A stretch of DNA of 64,000 nt from Sulfoacidibacillus thermotolerans (GCF_003144315.1 NZ_MPDK01000003.1:62001-126000), one strand, 5' to 3'; positions 19,453-29,444 are shown, counted from the stretch's first letter. The notes: a model not told the origin generated them from the letters alone. A program made the numbers and translations.

Positions 19453-20511
19453 ATGATATGGGGTGACAGTGTGAAAGAACGGTTACTTAAATTGCAAATG
19501 CAAGCTTTGGCAGCGCTTGAAGAAGTGCAGGGGCTTGAAGAATTAGAGGCGTGGCGCGTTGGCTATCTAGGGAAAAAGGGTGAACTTTCTAGCGTATTGC
19601 GCGCGATGGGAACACTTGATGCAACAGAACGCCCGCTAGTGGGACAGATTGCAAATGACGTTCGCATAAATCTGGAACAGGCGCACAAGAAACAAAAAGA
19701 AGCGCTGCAAATGGTGGCTTTGCAAAAGCGTGAAGCGCAAGAGAAGATCGATATTACGTTGCCTGGGCGGATGCAGTGGCTTGGTGCAGCGCACCCATTG
19801 CATAAAGTGATTCGACGCATCGAAGATATTTTTCTGGGTTTTGGCTTTACTATTGCAGAAGGGCCAGAGGTGGAGCTCGATTACTATAATTTCGAAGCTT
19901 TAAATCTACCGAAAGATCACCCGGCTCGCGATATGCAAGATACTTTTTATATTACGGAAGAGATTCTCATGCGCACACACACTTCTCCTGTTCAGGCGCG
20001 CACACTGCAGGCTCGCTATCCGGAGCTACCGATTCGCATCATTGTGCCTGGACGGGTGTATCGAAGAGACGATGATGATGCTACGCACTCCCATGCATTT
20101 ATGCAGATTGAGGGCCTTGTGGTAGATCGTGGAGTGCGCATGAGTGATTTGAAAGGGATGTTGTTAGAATTTGCGCGCGAAATGTTTGGTCAGAATCAAG
20201 AAATTCGCTTGCGCCCAAGTTTTTTCCCATTTACTGAGCCGAGTGCAGAGCTTGATATTCTTTGTATCTATTGCGGAGGAAGCGGTTGTAGAACATGTAA
20301 GCATACGGGTTTTATCGAAATCCTCGGTTGCGGCATGGTGCATCCCAATGTTCTTGAAATGCAGGGATATGATGCTCGTGAATTGAGCGGATTTGCATTT
20401 GGTATGGGGGTGGAACGAATCGCCATGCTGATGTATCGGGTGGAGGATATTCGTCAGTTCTATCAAAACGATGTCCGATTGCTTGAGCAATTTTCAACAT
20501 TAGCTAGGTAA
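19453..20511 (+). CDS. pheS: Phenylalanyl-tRNA synthetase alpha subunit
   Basis: 352 residues from ATG 19453 (AAGGTG at 19442-19447 upstream). A GTG at 19471 would give [13 protein letters not shown], aligned better with known PheS N-termini, so the true start may be six codons later. An N-terminal coiled-coil tRNA-binding region is followed by a class II core with [45 protein letters not shown] and the C-terminal [14 protein letters not shown]. It forms the alpha2beta2 enzyme with PheT encoded 15 bp downstream. Confidence 0.96.
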   Translation: MIWGDSVKERLLKLQMQALAALEEVQGLEELEAWRVGYLGKKGELSSVLRAMGTLDATERPLVGQIANDVRINLEQAHKKQKEALQMVALQKREAQEKIDITLPGRMQWLGAAHPLHKVIRRIEDIFLGFGFTIAEGPEVELDYYNFEALNLPKDHPARDMQDTFYITEEILMRTHTSPVQARTLQARYPELPIRIIVPGRVYRRDDDDATHSHAFMQIEGLVVDRGVRMSDLKGMLLEFAREMFGQNQEIRLRPSFFPFTEPSAELDILCIYCGGSGCRTCKHTGFIEILGCGMVHPNVLEMQGYDARELSGFAFGMGVERIAMLMYRVEDIRQFYQNDVRLLEQFSTLAR

Positions 20512-20526
20512 GTAAGGAGGCTCATT

Positions 20527-22956
20527 GTGAAAATAACGTGGAACTGGTTGTTGGAATATGTAGATGTCAGTGATTTGACACCGCAAGAAGTTGCACAAAA
20601 AATGACGAACGCAGGAATTCCCGTCGAACACATGCAGCGTCTAGTTGAAGGTGTGGATCAGGTGGTAGTCGGTGAAGTCGTTGCTGTAACTGCACATCCA
20701 AGTGCTGATCGCTTACGCGTTTGTACAGTAGATGTAGGTGGAAATGAGCACTTGACAATCGTATGCGGTGCGCAAAATGTGCAGGCAGGTCAGCGGGTTC
20801 CGGTTGCACTTGTCGGAGCGACACTCCCTGGCATGAAGATCGGCAAATCGACATTACGTGGTGTCATCTCAGAAGGAATGATCTGTTCTGTGGCGGAATT
20901 AGGCCTAGATCCGCACGTATTTCCAAAAGAGCAGACGACGGGCATTTTTGTACTGCCAAAAGATGCTCCAATTGGCCAGGATATCAATCGCTATCTCGGA
21001 TTAGACGATCTAGTCATGGAGTTAGAATTGACACCCAATCGCTCAGATTGCTTGTCTTTGCGCGGTGTAGCCTATGAAGTGGCGGCGCTCTTTGAACGCA
21101 CTGTACACATGCCAATGCCCATTTTGCAAACCCCTACAATCGCTCCAAAACCGCTCGCTGTGCAAGTAGTGACTGAGAAATGCACAGGGTATGCGGGGCA
21201 AGTTGTGGATGATTTGGAACTAGGACCCTCTCCCATGTGGATGCAAATGCGATTGGTTGCAGTTGGCATGCGACCGATTAATAATCTTGTCGATATCACT
21301 AACTACGTGATGTTTGAATGGGGTCAACCGCTTCATGCTTTTGATTATCAAGCAATTCACGAACAACAAATTGTCGTTCGACAAGCGCAAGCGGGAGAAC
21401 AACTTATTACTTTAGATGGGCAATTGCGCACGCTGTCTGCAGAGATGACGGTGATTGCAGATCCGATGCGAGCACTTGGACTTGCAGGAGTTATGGGTGG
21501 GGAAAACAGTGAAGTGACAGCTAATACAACGTCGGTAGTCCTTGAATCTGCTTTATTTGATCCCTTGCAGACAAGAAGAACGGGGCGAGTATTGCAACTG
21601 CGATCGGAAGCAGGATTGCGCTTTGAAAAAGGACTGGATGCGAGTGTCGTCACAGCAGCACTCGCGCGCGCGGCTGACTTGATGGTGCAGTATGCAGGCG
21701 GTAGAATCGCTTCTGCGCCAGTGGTCACAGGGGCAGCGCTACAAAAACCGACGGGCACAAAAGTAGCGGTTCGCCCTGCACGTGTTTGGCAATTGCTTGG
21801 TTTTCACATACCACTTGACGAGATGCTAAACGTCTGCGCGCGTTTGCAGTTTCCTGCTAAAATAGAAGAAGATCGACTTGTGATTGATGTACCGCTAAGG
21901 AGACCAGATATTAAAATTGAAGAAGATATGATCGAAGAGTTTGCCCGCCTTATCGGGTATGACCGCATACCGGCAACGATGATCGAAGGTCCCCTCACTG
22001 CAGGTAAATTGACGAAGGATCAACATTTGCGTCGAGTTCTTTCAGATCATTTGATTTCTGTTGGACTACAAGAAGTAGTAACTTATACTTTTATTTCACG
22101 GGAGGATTTGAACCGCATTCGCGTGTCGTCGGAAGATGGATGGAGTCAGAGTATCGAACTTTTACACCCTTTATCAGATGAACACCACATTTTGCGGACG
22201 ACGCTGCTGCCCTCCCTACTTGAAGTGGCAAAAATGAATGTGAATCGCAGGCAGTTAGATTTGCGGTTGTTTGAGCTTGGTCGCGTATATTTGCCAAAAC
22301 AGTTGCCTTTGACTGAGCAACCTGAAGAACGATTGCTCTTGGCTGGACTTCTCATGGGGCGGCGTAATCCGGAGCATCCTTTTAGGAGTGTGCGCACATT
22401 TGATTTTTATGATGCAAAGGGCCTTGTGGAAAGTGTCCTTGGGCGTATTGGGGCCGTTTCAAAGGTGACCTTTGAACGTTCGACAGCCCCGTTTTTCCAT
22501 CCTGGGCAAAGTGCAGATATGTATCTTGAAGGAATGCTTTGTGGTCGAGTAGGCCGTCTGCACTTCAATGTAGAGAGCGCTTATGACCTTGCGGACGCCT
22601 TTTATTTTGAAGTAGATGTCCAGATCTTAGCTCACGTGGCGCAGGATGAACTATATGTTGCTGAATTGCCCCGATTTCCTGGCGTGCTTCGCGATTTAGC
22701 GCTTGTGGTCGATCGCGATTTGCCTGTAGCGAATCTGCTTCAGACCGTTCGAGAGGTTGCTGGTGAGGACCTTGTCACCATTTCTGTTTTTGATGTTTAT
22801 ACGGGGAAAGGCATCGATGCAGGACATAAAAGTGTTGCGTTGCGACTATTTTTCCGCTCGCTCTCGCGCACATTGACAGATGAGGAAATGGAGACCACAA
22901 TAAATCGTGTCTTGGCACATGTAAATTCTGTGCATGGCGCTGTTTTGCGTGAATAA
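20527..22956 (+). CDS. pheT: Phenylalanyl-tRNA synthetase beta subunit
   Basis: 809 residues, starting at GTG 20527 after AAGGAGG. In order: the EMAP/OB tRNA-binding domain (about 40-150, with VCGAQNVQAGQRVPVALVGA), the B3/B4 editing region (VDITNYVMFEWGQPLHAFD), B5 domain, the inactive synthetase-like core and a C-terminal ferredoxin-like anticodon-binding domain (LPRFPGVLRDLALVVD). It contributes tRNA binding and editing of mis-charged Tyr. Controlled with pheS by the T-box leader. Confidence 0.97.
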   Translation: MKITWNWLLEYVDVSDLTPQEVAQKMTNAGIPVEHMQRLVEGVDQVVVGEVVAVTAHPSADRLRVCTVDVGGNEHLTIVCGAQNVQAGQRVPVALVGATLPGMKIGKSTLRGVISEGMICSVAELGLDPHVFPKEQTTGIFVLPKDAPIGQDINRYLGLDDLVMELELTPNRSDCLSLRGVAYEVAALFERTVHMPMPILQTPTIAPKPLAVQVVTEKCTGYAGQVVDDLELGPSPMWMQMRLVAVGMRPINNLVDITNYVMFEWGQPLHAFDYQAIHEQQIVVRQAQAGEQLITLDGQLRTLSAEMTVIADPMRALGLAGVMGGENSEVTANTTSVVLESALFDPLQTRRTGRVLQLRSEAGLRFEKGLDASVVTAALARAADLMVQYAGGRIASAPVVTGAALQKPTGTKVAVRPARVWQLLGFHIPLDEMLNVCARLQFPAKIEEDRLVIDVPLRRPDIKIEEDMIEEFARLIGYDRIPATMIEGPLTAGKLTKDQHLRRVLSDHLISVGLQEVVTYTFISREDLNRIRVSSEDGWSQSIELLHPLSDEHHILRTTLLPSLLEVAKMNVNRRQLDLRLFELGRVYLPKQLPLTEQPEERLLLAGLLMGRRNPEHPFRSVRTFDFYDAKGLVESVLGRIGAVSKVTFERSTAPFFHPGQSADMYLEGMLCGRVGRLHFNVESAYDLADAFYFEVDVQILAHVAQDELYVAELPRFPGVLRDLALVVDRDLPVANLLQTVREVAGEDLVTISVFDVYTGKGIDAGHKSVALRLFFRSLSRTLTDEEMETTINRVLAHVNSVHGAVLRE

Positions 22957-23011
22957 AGAGTACATGAATAAGAACGATGCAGTGTTTGGTGAGCATGCGG
23001 AGGTGGAAGAC

Positions 23012-23272
23012 GTGAGTGACGAACAGAATCGCGTCAAGGTCACGATTTTTGGACAATCGTATACATTGCGGGGATCTGGTTCGTCTGAACGCCTGACGCG
23101 TCTGGCTGCACTTGTAGACGCGAAGATGAATGCTTTATCTGAACAAAATTCTCGCATGGATTTTCAAACTTTGGCTGTTTTGACCGCTTTAAATTTAGCG
23201 GAGGAATATGAAACACTTGCAACTGAATACGAAGCGCTACTAACTACACTTGAGCAAGAGATTAAGAAGTAG
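23012..23272 (+). CDS. zapA: Cell division protein ZapA
   Basis: 86 residues from GTG 23012, chosen because GGAGGTG (22999-23005) lies 6 nt upstream and the length matches ZapA of Bacillus. Residues NRVKVTIFGQSYTLRGSGSS form the N-terminal beta domain, followed by a long helix that ends in a coiled coil (NLAEEYETLATEYEALL). ZapA bundles FtsZ filaments at midcell. Longer open forms from 22934 or 22964 overlap or abut pheT and lack ribosome sites. It is followed by cvpA as in Bacillus. Confidence 0.88.
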   Translation: MSDEQNRVKVTIFGQSYTLRGSGSSERLTRLAALVDAKMNALSEQNSRMDFQTLAVLTALNLAEEYETLATEYEALLTTLEQEIKK

Positions 23273-23296
23273 ACGGCGTAAGGTGGCGAAAAAGGC

Positions 23297-23851
23297 GTGA
23301 ATATCACCGATTGGGTGATGATTGCAATTGTTGTATTCAGTTCATGGGAAGGGTATCGAACAGGGTTTGTTGCACAAGTCGTGCGATTGCTTGGGACCGT
23401 GATCGCGTATATCTCTGCTTGGAAGTTACATGCATTTTTAACGCCGACGATCGCGCATTGGCTATTAGCTACAGTATTAAAACATATGCGCTATACCCCA
23501 TCGGGTCCTTTTGTCGTCTTTTTTGGACCACAACCTTCTCAAGGAGATGTAGCCACCGCAATTGCAAGCGCGATTTCGTTTGGCATTGTTTTTTACCTCT
23601 CCCTGCTTGTAATACGCTATGTGGGCTATATGTTAAATACTGTAATGAGTCTGCCTGTTCTTTCTTTCGTAAATCGTCTGGCTGGCTTGGCCGCAGGATT
23701 TGCCATTGCCATCGCGCTGATTGCAGTCTTGCTTAGTATTCTTTCTTATGTGCCTGCTTCGCCATTAAAAGAGCAACTTGCACATTCGAAACTTGTCCCC
23801 ATGTTTAAAGTGCCTGTTCGTCAATTGGATAAAATCGAAAGTACACTATAG
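23297..23851 (+). CDS. cvpA: CvpA family membrane protein
   Basis: 184 residues, GTG start at 23297. Four hydrophobic segments are visible: DWVMIAIVVFSSWEGYRTGF, VVRLLGTVIAYISAW, a third around AISFGIVFYLSLLVIRYVGY and a fourth around LAGLAAGFAIAIALIAVLLS. CvpA proteins are inner-membrane proteins of unsettled biochemical role. In Bacillus the homologue (yshB) lies between zapA and polX-mutS2. Here polX is absent and a terminator and a convergent membrane-protein gene follow. Confidence 0.85.
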   Translation: MNITDWVMIAIVVFSSWEGYRTGFVAQVVRLLGTVIAYISAWKLHAFLTPTIAHWLLATVLKHMRYTPSGPFVVFFGPQPSQGDVATAIASAISFGIVFYLSLLVIRYVGYMLNTVMSLPVLSFVNRLAGLAAGFAIAIALIAVLLSILSYVPASPLKEQLAHSKLVPMFKVPVRQLDKIESTL

Positions 23852-23857
23852 CAAAAT

Positions 23858-23900
23858 ACAAAGGGCGAGAATCTACATTTTGTTCCTCTCGCCCTTTTGT
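23858..23900. terminator. Bidirectional terminator between cvpA and the holin-like gene
   Basis: ACAAAGGGCGAGA (23858-23870) pairs with TCTCGCCCTTTTGT (23887-23900) with one bulged base. T-rich flanks on both strands make it suitable for the convergent genes on each side. Confidence 0.75.
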
Positions 23901-23931
23901 ATGAGAATCGATCTGACATGTAAAATGAAAG

Positions 23932-24270
23932 TTAGTCGACCTTGCTGCGCATTGTGGTCGGTACAAAGAGGTCAACAATTCCAATGATTAACGAAGCGAG
24001 TAGAGCGCCAAGAACAGTTACATGCATGCCTGGCACAATCGCTTGTGCTAAGAAGATGACGACTGCCCCGGAGATAAATCCAGCGAGTCCGCGCGCGTAA
24101 GGGGAGATGGAGCGGCCAAACATCCGCTCGATTACCCATCCGAGTGCCGCAATGACGACGGCTGCGAAAAGGGCTGTCCAGAATCCTGCAATATAAAATC
24201 CTGGAACGATCAAGTCAATGAACAGCAGCACGAGTGCAGATACGACAAAGCGTACAATAGTTCCTAACAT
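23932..24270 (-). CDS. Phage holin family / YvlD-like four-helix membrane protein
   Basis: 112 residues, nearly all hydrophobic, with four predicted transmembrane helices: VRFVVSALVLLFIDLIVPGF, FWTALFAAVVIAALGWVIE, GLAGFISGAVVIFLAQAIVPG and VLGALLASLIIGIVDLFVP. This matches the small superfamily IV holin/YvlD membrane proteins common on Firmicute chromosomes, usually not in prophages. Function is unknown. The ATG at 24270 has AGGTG upstream on the minus strand. It occupies the place where Bacillus has polX. Confidence 0.8.
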   Translation of the reverse strand: MLGTIVRFVVSALVLLFIDLIVPGFYIAGFWTALFAAVVIAALGWVIERMFGRSISPYARGLAGFISGAVVIFLAQAIVPGMHVTVLGALLASLIIGIVDLFVPTTMRSKVD

Positions 24271-24367
24271 GTACTTTCACCTCCACGTTTCACTGCGTGT
24301 AGTGTTTCCCGTTTATCGGGGAAACATGAGATAGAGTCAACGTTCATTTTGGGATGTGATACAAACT

Positions 24368-26719
24368 GTGAATCGACGTGCACTCCAAATTTTAGAATAT
24401 GAAAAAATACAGATTGAAGTGGCGCAGTATTGTTTAACTGTGTATGGCAGGGAACGGGTTTTAGAAATGGTGCCGTTAGATAGTCCTGAAGCAGTTGCAA
24501 AAGCTTTAAGAATGACTGCGGAAGCTGCTACTTTCTACCGTATAAAAGGGGAAGCGCCTTTTGCAGTGACGATCGATCTTCGATCGGCCATCAAGCGCGC
24601 AAAGCTTGGCAGTGTACTTTCTGCAAGTGAGTTGCTTGCAGTCGGCCTCACAGCCCGCGGCGCGCGCAAAATGCGCAGGCAAATTGATGAAATTGCACAA
24701 GAACATGAATTGGATTCTTTTGTGCAATTTTCTGAGGAACTGATGATTGAGAAAAGCTTAGAGGATGAAATTTTTTTCTGCATTGATGAAGAAGGTCTTG
24801 TAGCGGATCGAGCGAGCAATGACTTACGCGATATTCGTCAGAATATGCGGACGGTGCAGATGCGCATTAAACGTACGTTGGATGAACTGATTCGTTCTCC
24901 ATCGATACAAAAGCACCTTCAAGAGCAGATCGTCACTTTGCGTGGGGACAGATACTGTCTAGCGGTGCGTGCAGATAGCCAACATGCGGTGCGCGGCGTT
25001 GTTCATGATGTATCGGCCTCTGGTTCTACGCTTTTTATTGAGCCGGAGCGTGTCGCGCAGCTAAGTAATGAGCTTAAACGATTAGAAACAGCTCAAGAGC
25101 GAGAAATTGAGCGAATTCTAGCGCGTTTGAGCGCGCTTGTCTCAGAATCCTCCAGTTCACTCTTTCGGGTGATCGAAGCGATCGGGCAACTTGACTTTGC
25201 ATTAGCTAAGGCTCGTTATGCACAAGTGCACAAAGCGATCGAACCGCGCCTTACGACTGAACCACGGCTATTCATTCGCAAAGGTCGTCATCCTTTGCTT
25301 GACAAAGAGCGTGCGATTGCGTTAGATGTACGGATTGGTGATGATTTTACAACACTTGTCATCACTGGACCGAATACAGGGGGAAAGACAGTCACACTTA
25401 AAACCATCGGACTCTTTGTTGTTATGGCACTTTCAGGGTTGTTTTTACCAGCTGCGGAAGGAACAGAGATTGGATGGTTTTCTGAAGTGTTTGCCGATAT
25501 CGGCGATGAACAAAGTATTGAACAGAATCTATCCACTTTTTCTAGCCACATGACAAATATCATTCAGATATTAGAACGTGCAGATCGTCATTCCCTTTTA
25601 TTATTTGATGAACTGGGTGCGGGAACAGACCCTACAGAAGGGGCAGCACTCGCCATGGCGATCCTAGATGATCTGCATAATCGCTCCATTCGTGTGGTTG
25701 CTACGACACATTATGCTGAATTAAAGGCTTATGCGTATACGACAGAAGCGACAATGAATGCGAGTATGGAATTTGATGTAGATACGCTTTCTCCAACTTA
25801 TCGGTTATTGTTGGGGATTCCTGGGCGTTCTAACGCCTTTGCAATTGCTCGTCGTCTAGGGCTCTCTGAGTCTATTCTTACAGTGGCAAATGAAAAATTG
25901 TCGACACAGGATGTGCGCGTCGAAGATTTGATCGGGAAATTACAACAGAGTGTAAAAATTGCGCAAGAAGAAGAAGAAAAGTGGAAAGTTGCCCATGCGC
26001 AAGCGGAGCGTTTGCGCCAGGAGCTTCTTGATTTGCGCCAAACAGAGGAAGAACTTTCGCAAGTTCGGCGCAAGAAAGCGGAAGCAGAGTTACGTATGCA
26101 GATGATTCGCGCACAGCGAGAAGCAGAGCAGATACTTGCTGACTTGCGGGAACTTCGCGCAAAGGGTGCAAAGCAGGTAAAAGACCATGAGCTTACTGCG
26201 CAAAAAAAGCGGTTAGAAGAACTCATTCCAAATGAAGCGTTACGAGCATTGCCTGCTAGCAAACGACAAAAGGCTGTAACCGTGGGCGATGAAGTTCGCG
26301 TTCTCACGCTCGCGGGGCAAAAAGCGACCGTGATTGCAGAGATTCCCGGCAAAGACGAATTAATGGTAGCAGTTGGCGCCATGAAGATGAAAGTGCGACG
26401 CGAGGACGTCGAATTGATGCGGAAAGCAAAGACAATCGATCCGCCAGTTGTGACAATTTCGCGCGCAGCGACCGATGTATTGCCTTCCCTTGATTTGCGT
26501 GGAACGACTGTCGAAGAGGCGATTCGGGAGATTGATCAATATTTAGATCGAGCGTTATTAGCTGGATACCAGAAAGTTTCTTTGATTCACGGAAAGGGTA
26601 CAGGTGCTCTACGCAAAGGAGTGCAATCATATCTACGCAATCATCCACACATTCAAAGTATGCGACTTGGGAGTCAAGGAGAAGGGGACGGCGGCGTCAC
26701 CGTTATTGAGCTTGGTTGA
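24368..26719 (+). CDS. mutS2: MutS2 endonuclease / ribosome-rescue ATPase
   Basis: 783 residues from GTG 24368 (VNRRALQILEYEKI, the family-like start); an in-frame GTG at 24356 is also possible. It has a MutS core with Walker A TGPNTGGKT, Walker B LLLFDELGAGTDPTEGAAL, a long coiled coil (about 520-620), a KOW-like region (VGDEVRVLTLAGQKA) and a C-terminal Smr domain with LDLRGTTVEEA and HGKGTGALRKGV. MutS2 proteins act on branched DNA and, in Bacillus, on collided ribosomes. There is no mismatch-recognition domain. The last 46 bp overlap the 3' end of the convergent PBP gene. Confidence 0.95.
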   Translation: MNRRALQILEYEKIQIEVAQYCLTVYGRERVLEMVPLDSPEAVAKALRMTAEAATFYRIKGEAPFAVTIDLRSAIKRAKLGSVLSASELLAVGLTARGARKMRRQIDEIAQEHELDSFVQFSEELMIEKSLEDEIFFCIDEEGLVADRASNDLRDIRQNMRTVQMRIKRTLDELIRSPSIQKHLQEQIVTLRGDRYCLAVRADSQHAVRGVVHDVSASGSTLFIEPERVAQLSNELKRLETAQEREIERILARLSALVSESSSSLFRVIEAIGQLDFALAKARYAQVHKAIEPRLTTEPRLFIRKGRHPLLDKERAIALDVRIGDDFTTLVITGPNTGGKTVTLKTIGLFVVMALSGLFLPAAEGTEIGWFSEVFADIGDEQSIEQNLSTFSSHMTNIIQILERADRHSLLLFDELGAGTDPTEGAALAMAILDDLHNRSIRVVATTHYAELKAYAYTTEATMNASMEFDVDTLSPTYRLLLGIPGRSNAFAIARRLGLSESILTVANEKLSTQDVRVEDLIGKLQQSVKIAQEEEEKWKVAHAQAERLRQELLDLRQTEEELSQVRRKKAEAELRMQMIRAQREAEQILADLRELRAKGAKQVKDHELTAQKKRLEELIPNEALRALPASKRQKAVTVGDEVRVLTLAGQKATVIAEIPGKDELMVAVGAMKMKVRREDVELMRKAKTIDPPVVTISRAATDVLPSLDLRGTTVEEAIREIDQYLDRALLAGYQKVSLIHGKGTGALRKGVQSYLRNHPHIQSMRLGSQGEGDGGVTVIELG

Positions 26720-29076
26720 AGTTCAGAGAGTGGGAAACCGCCGCGCGGATCAATTTCGGTAGGGATCGCCTCTTCTAAATCCAGTGGTGCGTACTTTCCC
26801 TTTTTTGCGTCAACCGGAATGTGTGGACGGTTAAATAAGATCTCCGTTTTAATCTCTGTGATGGGTGTAAATTCTGTTGCTAACACGCGGATACCATGTA
26901 CTCGCGTGGTGAAGATCAGTTGGTGACTGTGGCAAATTGCCGTTGGTTCTGTGCCGCTAATGAAATAATCTACTTCCGCGTCATGAGCAGCTTTGCAAAG
27001 TGGGCTCGCCAATAACCCTGACTTCGTACAAATGACATAGGGATGAATATTGGCGGGCAGTGTAAAGTGCTCCTTGCGCTGCTCGATAGAAGGACCTAAC
27101 ACTTCTACAAATAACTTTTGTGGACGTAAGGTTTCTCTGTAGCGTCGCGAATTGATCAGTGCGCGTGGGAGATCATAGCCAACCCACGCACTCATCGTAT
27201 AGGTGGGTGTATAGCCAACAAACCAAGCATCTTTGTTCTGATCTGTCGTTCCTGTTTTACCTGCGACCTCTGCATTGTGTAGTGTGTTTGCGATCAGGTG
27301 TGCTGTTCCGAAGGGGTTTTGTACCACTTGTTTTAGCATGGTGGTCAACAAAGCTGCTGTCTCGCGTCGAAATACGCGGTGAACGCGGGGTTCCCGGCGA
27401 TAAATTTCTTTGCCCAATGAGTCCTCCATACGGTCAATTAACGTCGGCTCCGCATAGATTCCTCCATTTGCGATTGCTGCATAAGCCGCAGCTAGTTCTT
27501 CAGGATTAACACCGCCTTGTGTTCCGCCGATGGCAAGTCCAAGGTTGTTCGCATCAGCTCGCTCAATGCCAGTGAGTCCAAGTTCCCAAGCATAATGAGC
27601 TCCCATTTGCGGTCCCATTTGATTAAGAAGTTCAATAGCCGGCAAATTGTAACTGCGCATAAGGGCATCGCGCGCGGTCATGAGCCCGTGAAAGCGCCGA
27701 TCCCAATTCATGGGAAACCAAGTGTGAGTTGGACTGTTTGCATCCGCATACTCATGCGCCACATCATCTAAAATACTGCCTGGCGTAATCAATCCATGCT
27801 CTAACGCGGGGCCGTACACGACAAGTGGTTTCAATGCTGAGCCTGCTTGTCGTCTTGTGAGTGTGTGGTCAACTTGACTCTGCGCAAAATTGCGACCTCC
27901 TGCGATGGCAAGGATACGGCCCGTGTGATTTTCTACAATCACCATCCCCACTTGTTCGTCTATCGGCAGAGAATCGGCAATGTGCTGATTTCGTGTCAGT
28001 GCAGGAGGGAAGTTTTTTTTGTTTTCTGCCACTTGCTCTATGTGTCGCTCAAGATTTGCGTCGATCGAAGTATAAATGCGGTAACCGCGTGATTCTAGCA
28101 TGATTTGTGCTTCACTTAACGAGATGCCCTCACTTTGTGCGATTAGACGCGGTGCAAGGTGACTGACTTGCGCGATGACATAGGGGCTGTTGCTTTCATA
28201 AGGTGCATATAAGATATGATCGTGACGCAGTTCTTGTAATACCGGTTCAGCGAGAGCCTTCTGATAAGCGTGATCATTTAAATAACCAAGCTCATGCATT
28301 TTGCTAAGAATCCAGCGTTGCCTACAAAGCACGTGATGCGGGTACTTTTCCAGTGAAAAATAAGATGGATTATTCGGAATGGAGGCAATGGTGGCCGCTT
28401 GTGCAGGAGTCAAGAATTTTGCGTGCCGACCAAAAATGTGGATCGCTGCACTTTCTACCCCATAGAGCGGGACTCCATGTACGCGACCAAAATAGAGTGC
28501 GTTTAGATATTCCAGAAGAATTTGTTGTTTGCTTTGACGGTGCTCAAGTTCCAAGGATAAGATCATCTCTTGTACTTTCCGTCTGAACGTACGTTCCTGA
28601 CTTGGAAACATGGCGAGTTTGACTGTTTGTTGGGTAATCGTCGATGCGCCACTGCGAATCGACCGGTGGTTGAGGTCATCCCAGGCGGAACGAAGAATGG
28701 CAACTGGGTCAATTCCAAAATGATGATAAAAATCTTTGTCTTCAGCAGAAAGAAACGCTTGTACAAGTGAGTTTCCCGCCTCCTTTAAGGCGATCAGGGG
28801 ACGTCGGTCACCTTCACTTGCAAAACGGCCTAGCAGACTGCCATCACTCGCGTATACAAGTGAGGCGGCGGAAAGATCAACAAAGTCAGATAAACGAAGT
28901 GCTGGAATGTCTTTCAAAAGATAAGTGCTCATGCCGATTGTAAAGCCGATGATGACAGCAATACCGCCAAGTGCAATGGCCAGACGGATTTGCAAGACCT
29001 TACGCGCGCGTTTTTGCCGCGCATCGGGATGGTGTCGTTGCAGGGTTGAATTGGAACGAGGCCCTTTGTTCGCCAT
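26674..29076 (-). CDS. Class A penicillin-binding protein (transglycosylase/transpeptidase)
   Basis: 800 residues from ATG 29076, which has GAGGTGATTGCC upstream; an in-frame extension to 29124 is less likely. The layout is: basic cytoplasmic tail, one transmembrane helix (LAIALGGIAVIIGFTIGMSTYLL), GT51 domain with AFLSAEDKDFYHHFG and GASTITQQTVK, transpeptidase domain with SALK (the SxxK nucleophile), SYN and KTGTT. A short C-terminal domain ends in a Pro/Ser-rich tail. It polymerises and crosslinks peptidoglycan at the outer membrane face. The final 15 codons lie antisense to the end of mutS2. Confidence 0.93.
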   Translation of the reverse strand: MANKGPRSNSTLQRHHPDARQKRARKVLQIRLAIALGGIAVIIGFTIGMSTYLLKDIPALRLSDFVDLSAASLVYASDGSLLGRFASEGDRRPLIALKEAGNSLVQAFLSAEDKDFYHHFGIDPVAILRSAWDDLNHRSIRSGASTITQQTVKLAMFPSQERTFRRKVQEMILSLELEHRQSKQQILLEYLNALYFGRVHGVPLYGVESAAIHIFGRHAKFLTPAQAATIASIPNNPSYFSLEKYPHHVLCRQRWILSKMHELGYLNDHAYQKALAEPVLQELRHDHILYAPYESNSPYVIAQVSHLAPRLIAQSEGISLSEAQIMLESRGYRIYTSIDANLERHIEQVAENKKNFPPALTRNQHIADSLPIDEQVGMVIVENHTGRILAIAGGRNFAQSQVDHTLTRRQAGSALKPLVVYGPALEHGLITPGSILDDVAHEYADANSPTHTWFPMNWDRRFHGLMTARDALMRSYNLPAIELLNQMGPQMGAHYAWELGLTGIERADANNLGLAIGGTQGGVNPEELAAAYAAIANGGIYAEPTLIDRMEDSLGKEIYRREPRVHRVFRRETAALLTTMLKQVVQNPFGTAHLIANTLHNAEVAGKTGTTDQNKDAWFVGYTPTYTMSAWVGYDLPRALINSRRYRETLRPQKLFVEVLGPSIEQRKEHFTLPANIHPYVICTKSGLLASPLCKAAHDAEVDYFISGTEPTAICHSHQLIFTTRVHGIRVLATEFTPITEIKTEILFNRPHIPVDAKKGKYAPLDLEEAIPTEIDPRGGFPLSELQPSSITVTPPSPSP

Positions 29077-29142
29077 GGCAATCACCTCATGAGCAGTAGT
29101 ATGTTCCAACCTTTTTTTCAGCATTCTAAAGGATCGAATGGA

Positions 29143-29172
29143 TTGACAATGCGTATGACGATCGGATAGAAT
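29143..29172 (+). promoter_or_regulatory. Sigma-A promoter of the tyrS T-box transcript
   Basis: TTGACA at 29143-29148 and TAGAAT at 29167-29172 with an 18-bp spacer, immediately upstream of the tyrS leader. Confidence 0.7.
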
Positions 29173-29178
29173 GAATCA

Positions 29179-29418
29179 AATTTCCGAATACAAAGAGGCT
29201 GTGAGAGCTGAGGCGAACAGTGGTTTCGCGCGAGTTACAAGGAGTGTCTTCAGAGAGTTGGCGGGTGGTGTGAGCCAATGGCGACTTGTGATCAAATTAC
29301 CCAGTTTGAGCCGCATGACTATGCCGGTTAAATCTCCGTTATCGATGTAAAGTGGGCGCTTTGCGCCAACAAGGGTGGTACCGCGAGTGAACTCGTCCCT
29401 TTTTAGGGACGAGTTTTT
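29179..29418 (+). promoter_or_regulatory. T-box leader (tyrosine) controlling tyrS
   Basis: The leader before tyrS contains the conserved AGGGTGGTACCGCG (29372-29385). It is followed by a strong terminator: AACTCGTCCCT (29390-29400), loop TTTT, AGGGACGAGTT (29405-29415) and a T-rich tail. An apical Stem I element TTGGC...GCCAA and a candidate UAC tyrosine specifier at 29298-29300 are present. The specifier is less certain than in the other two leaders because the Stem I base is irregular. Confidence 0.85.
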
Positions 29419-29444
29419 ATTTTCTTCGAAAGGTTGGTTGAATT

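Noticed and set aside
23932-24270. Prophage remnant suggested by the holin-like protein
   Set aside because: This small membrane family is common on chromosomes, and no lysin, integrase or phage structural genes are nearby.
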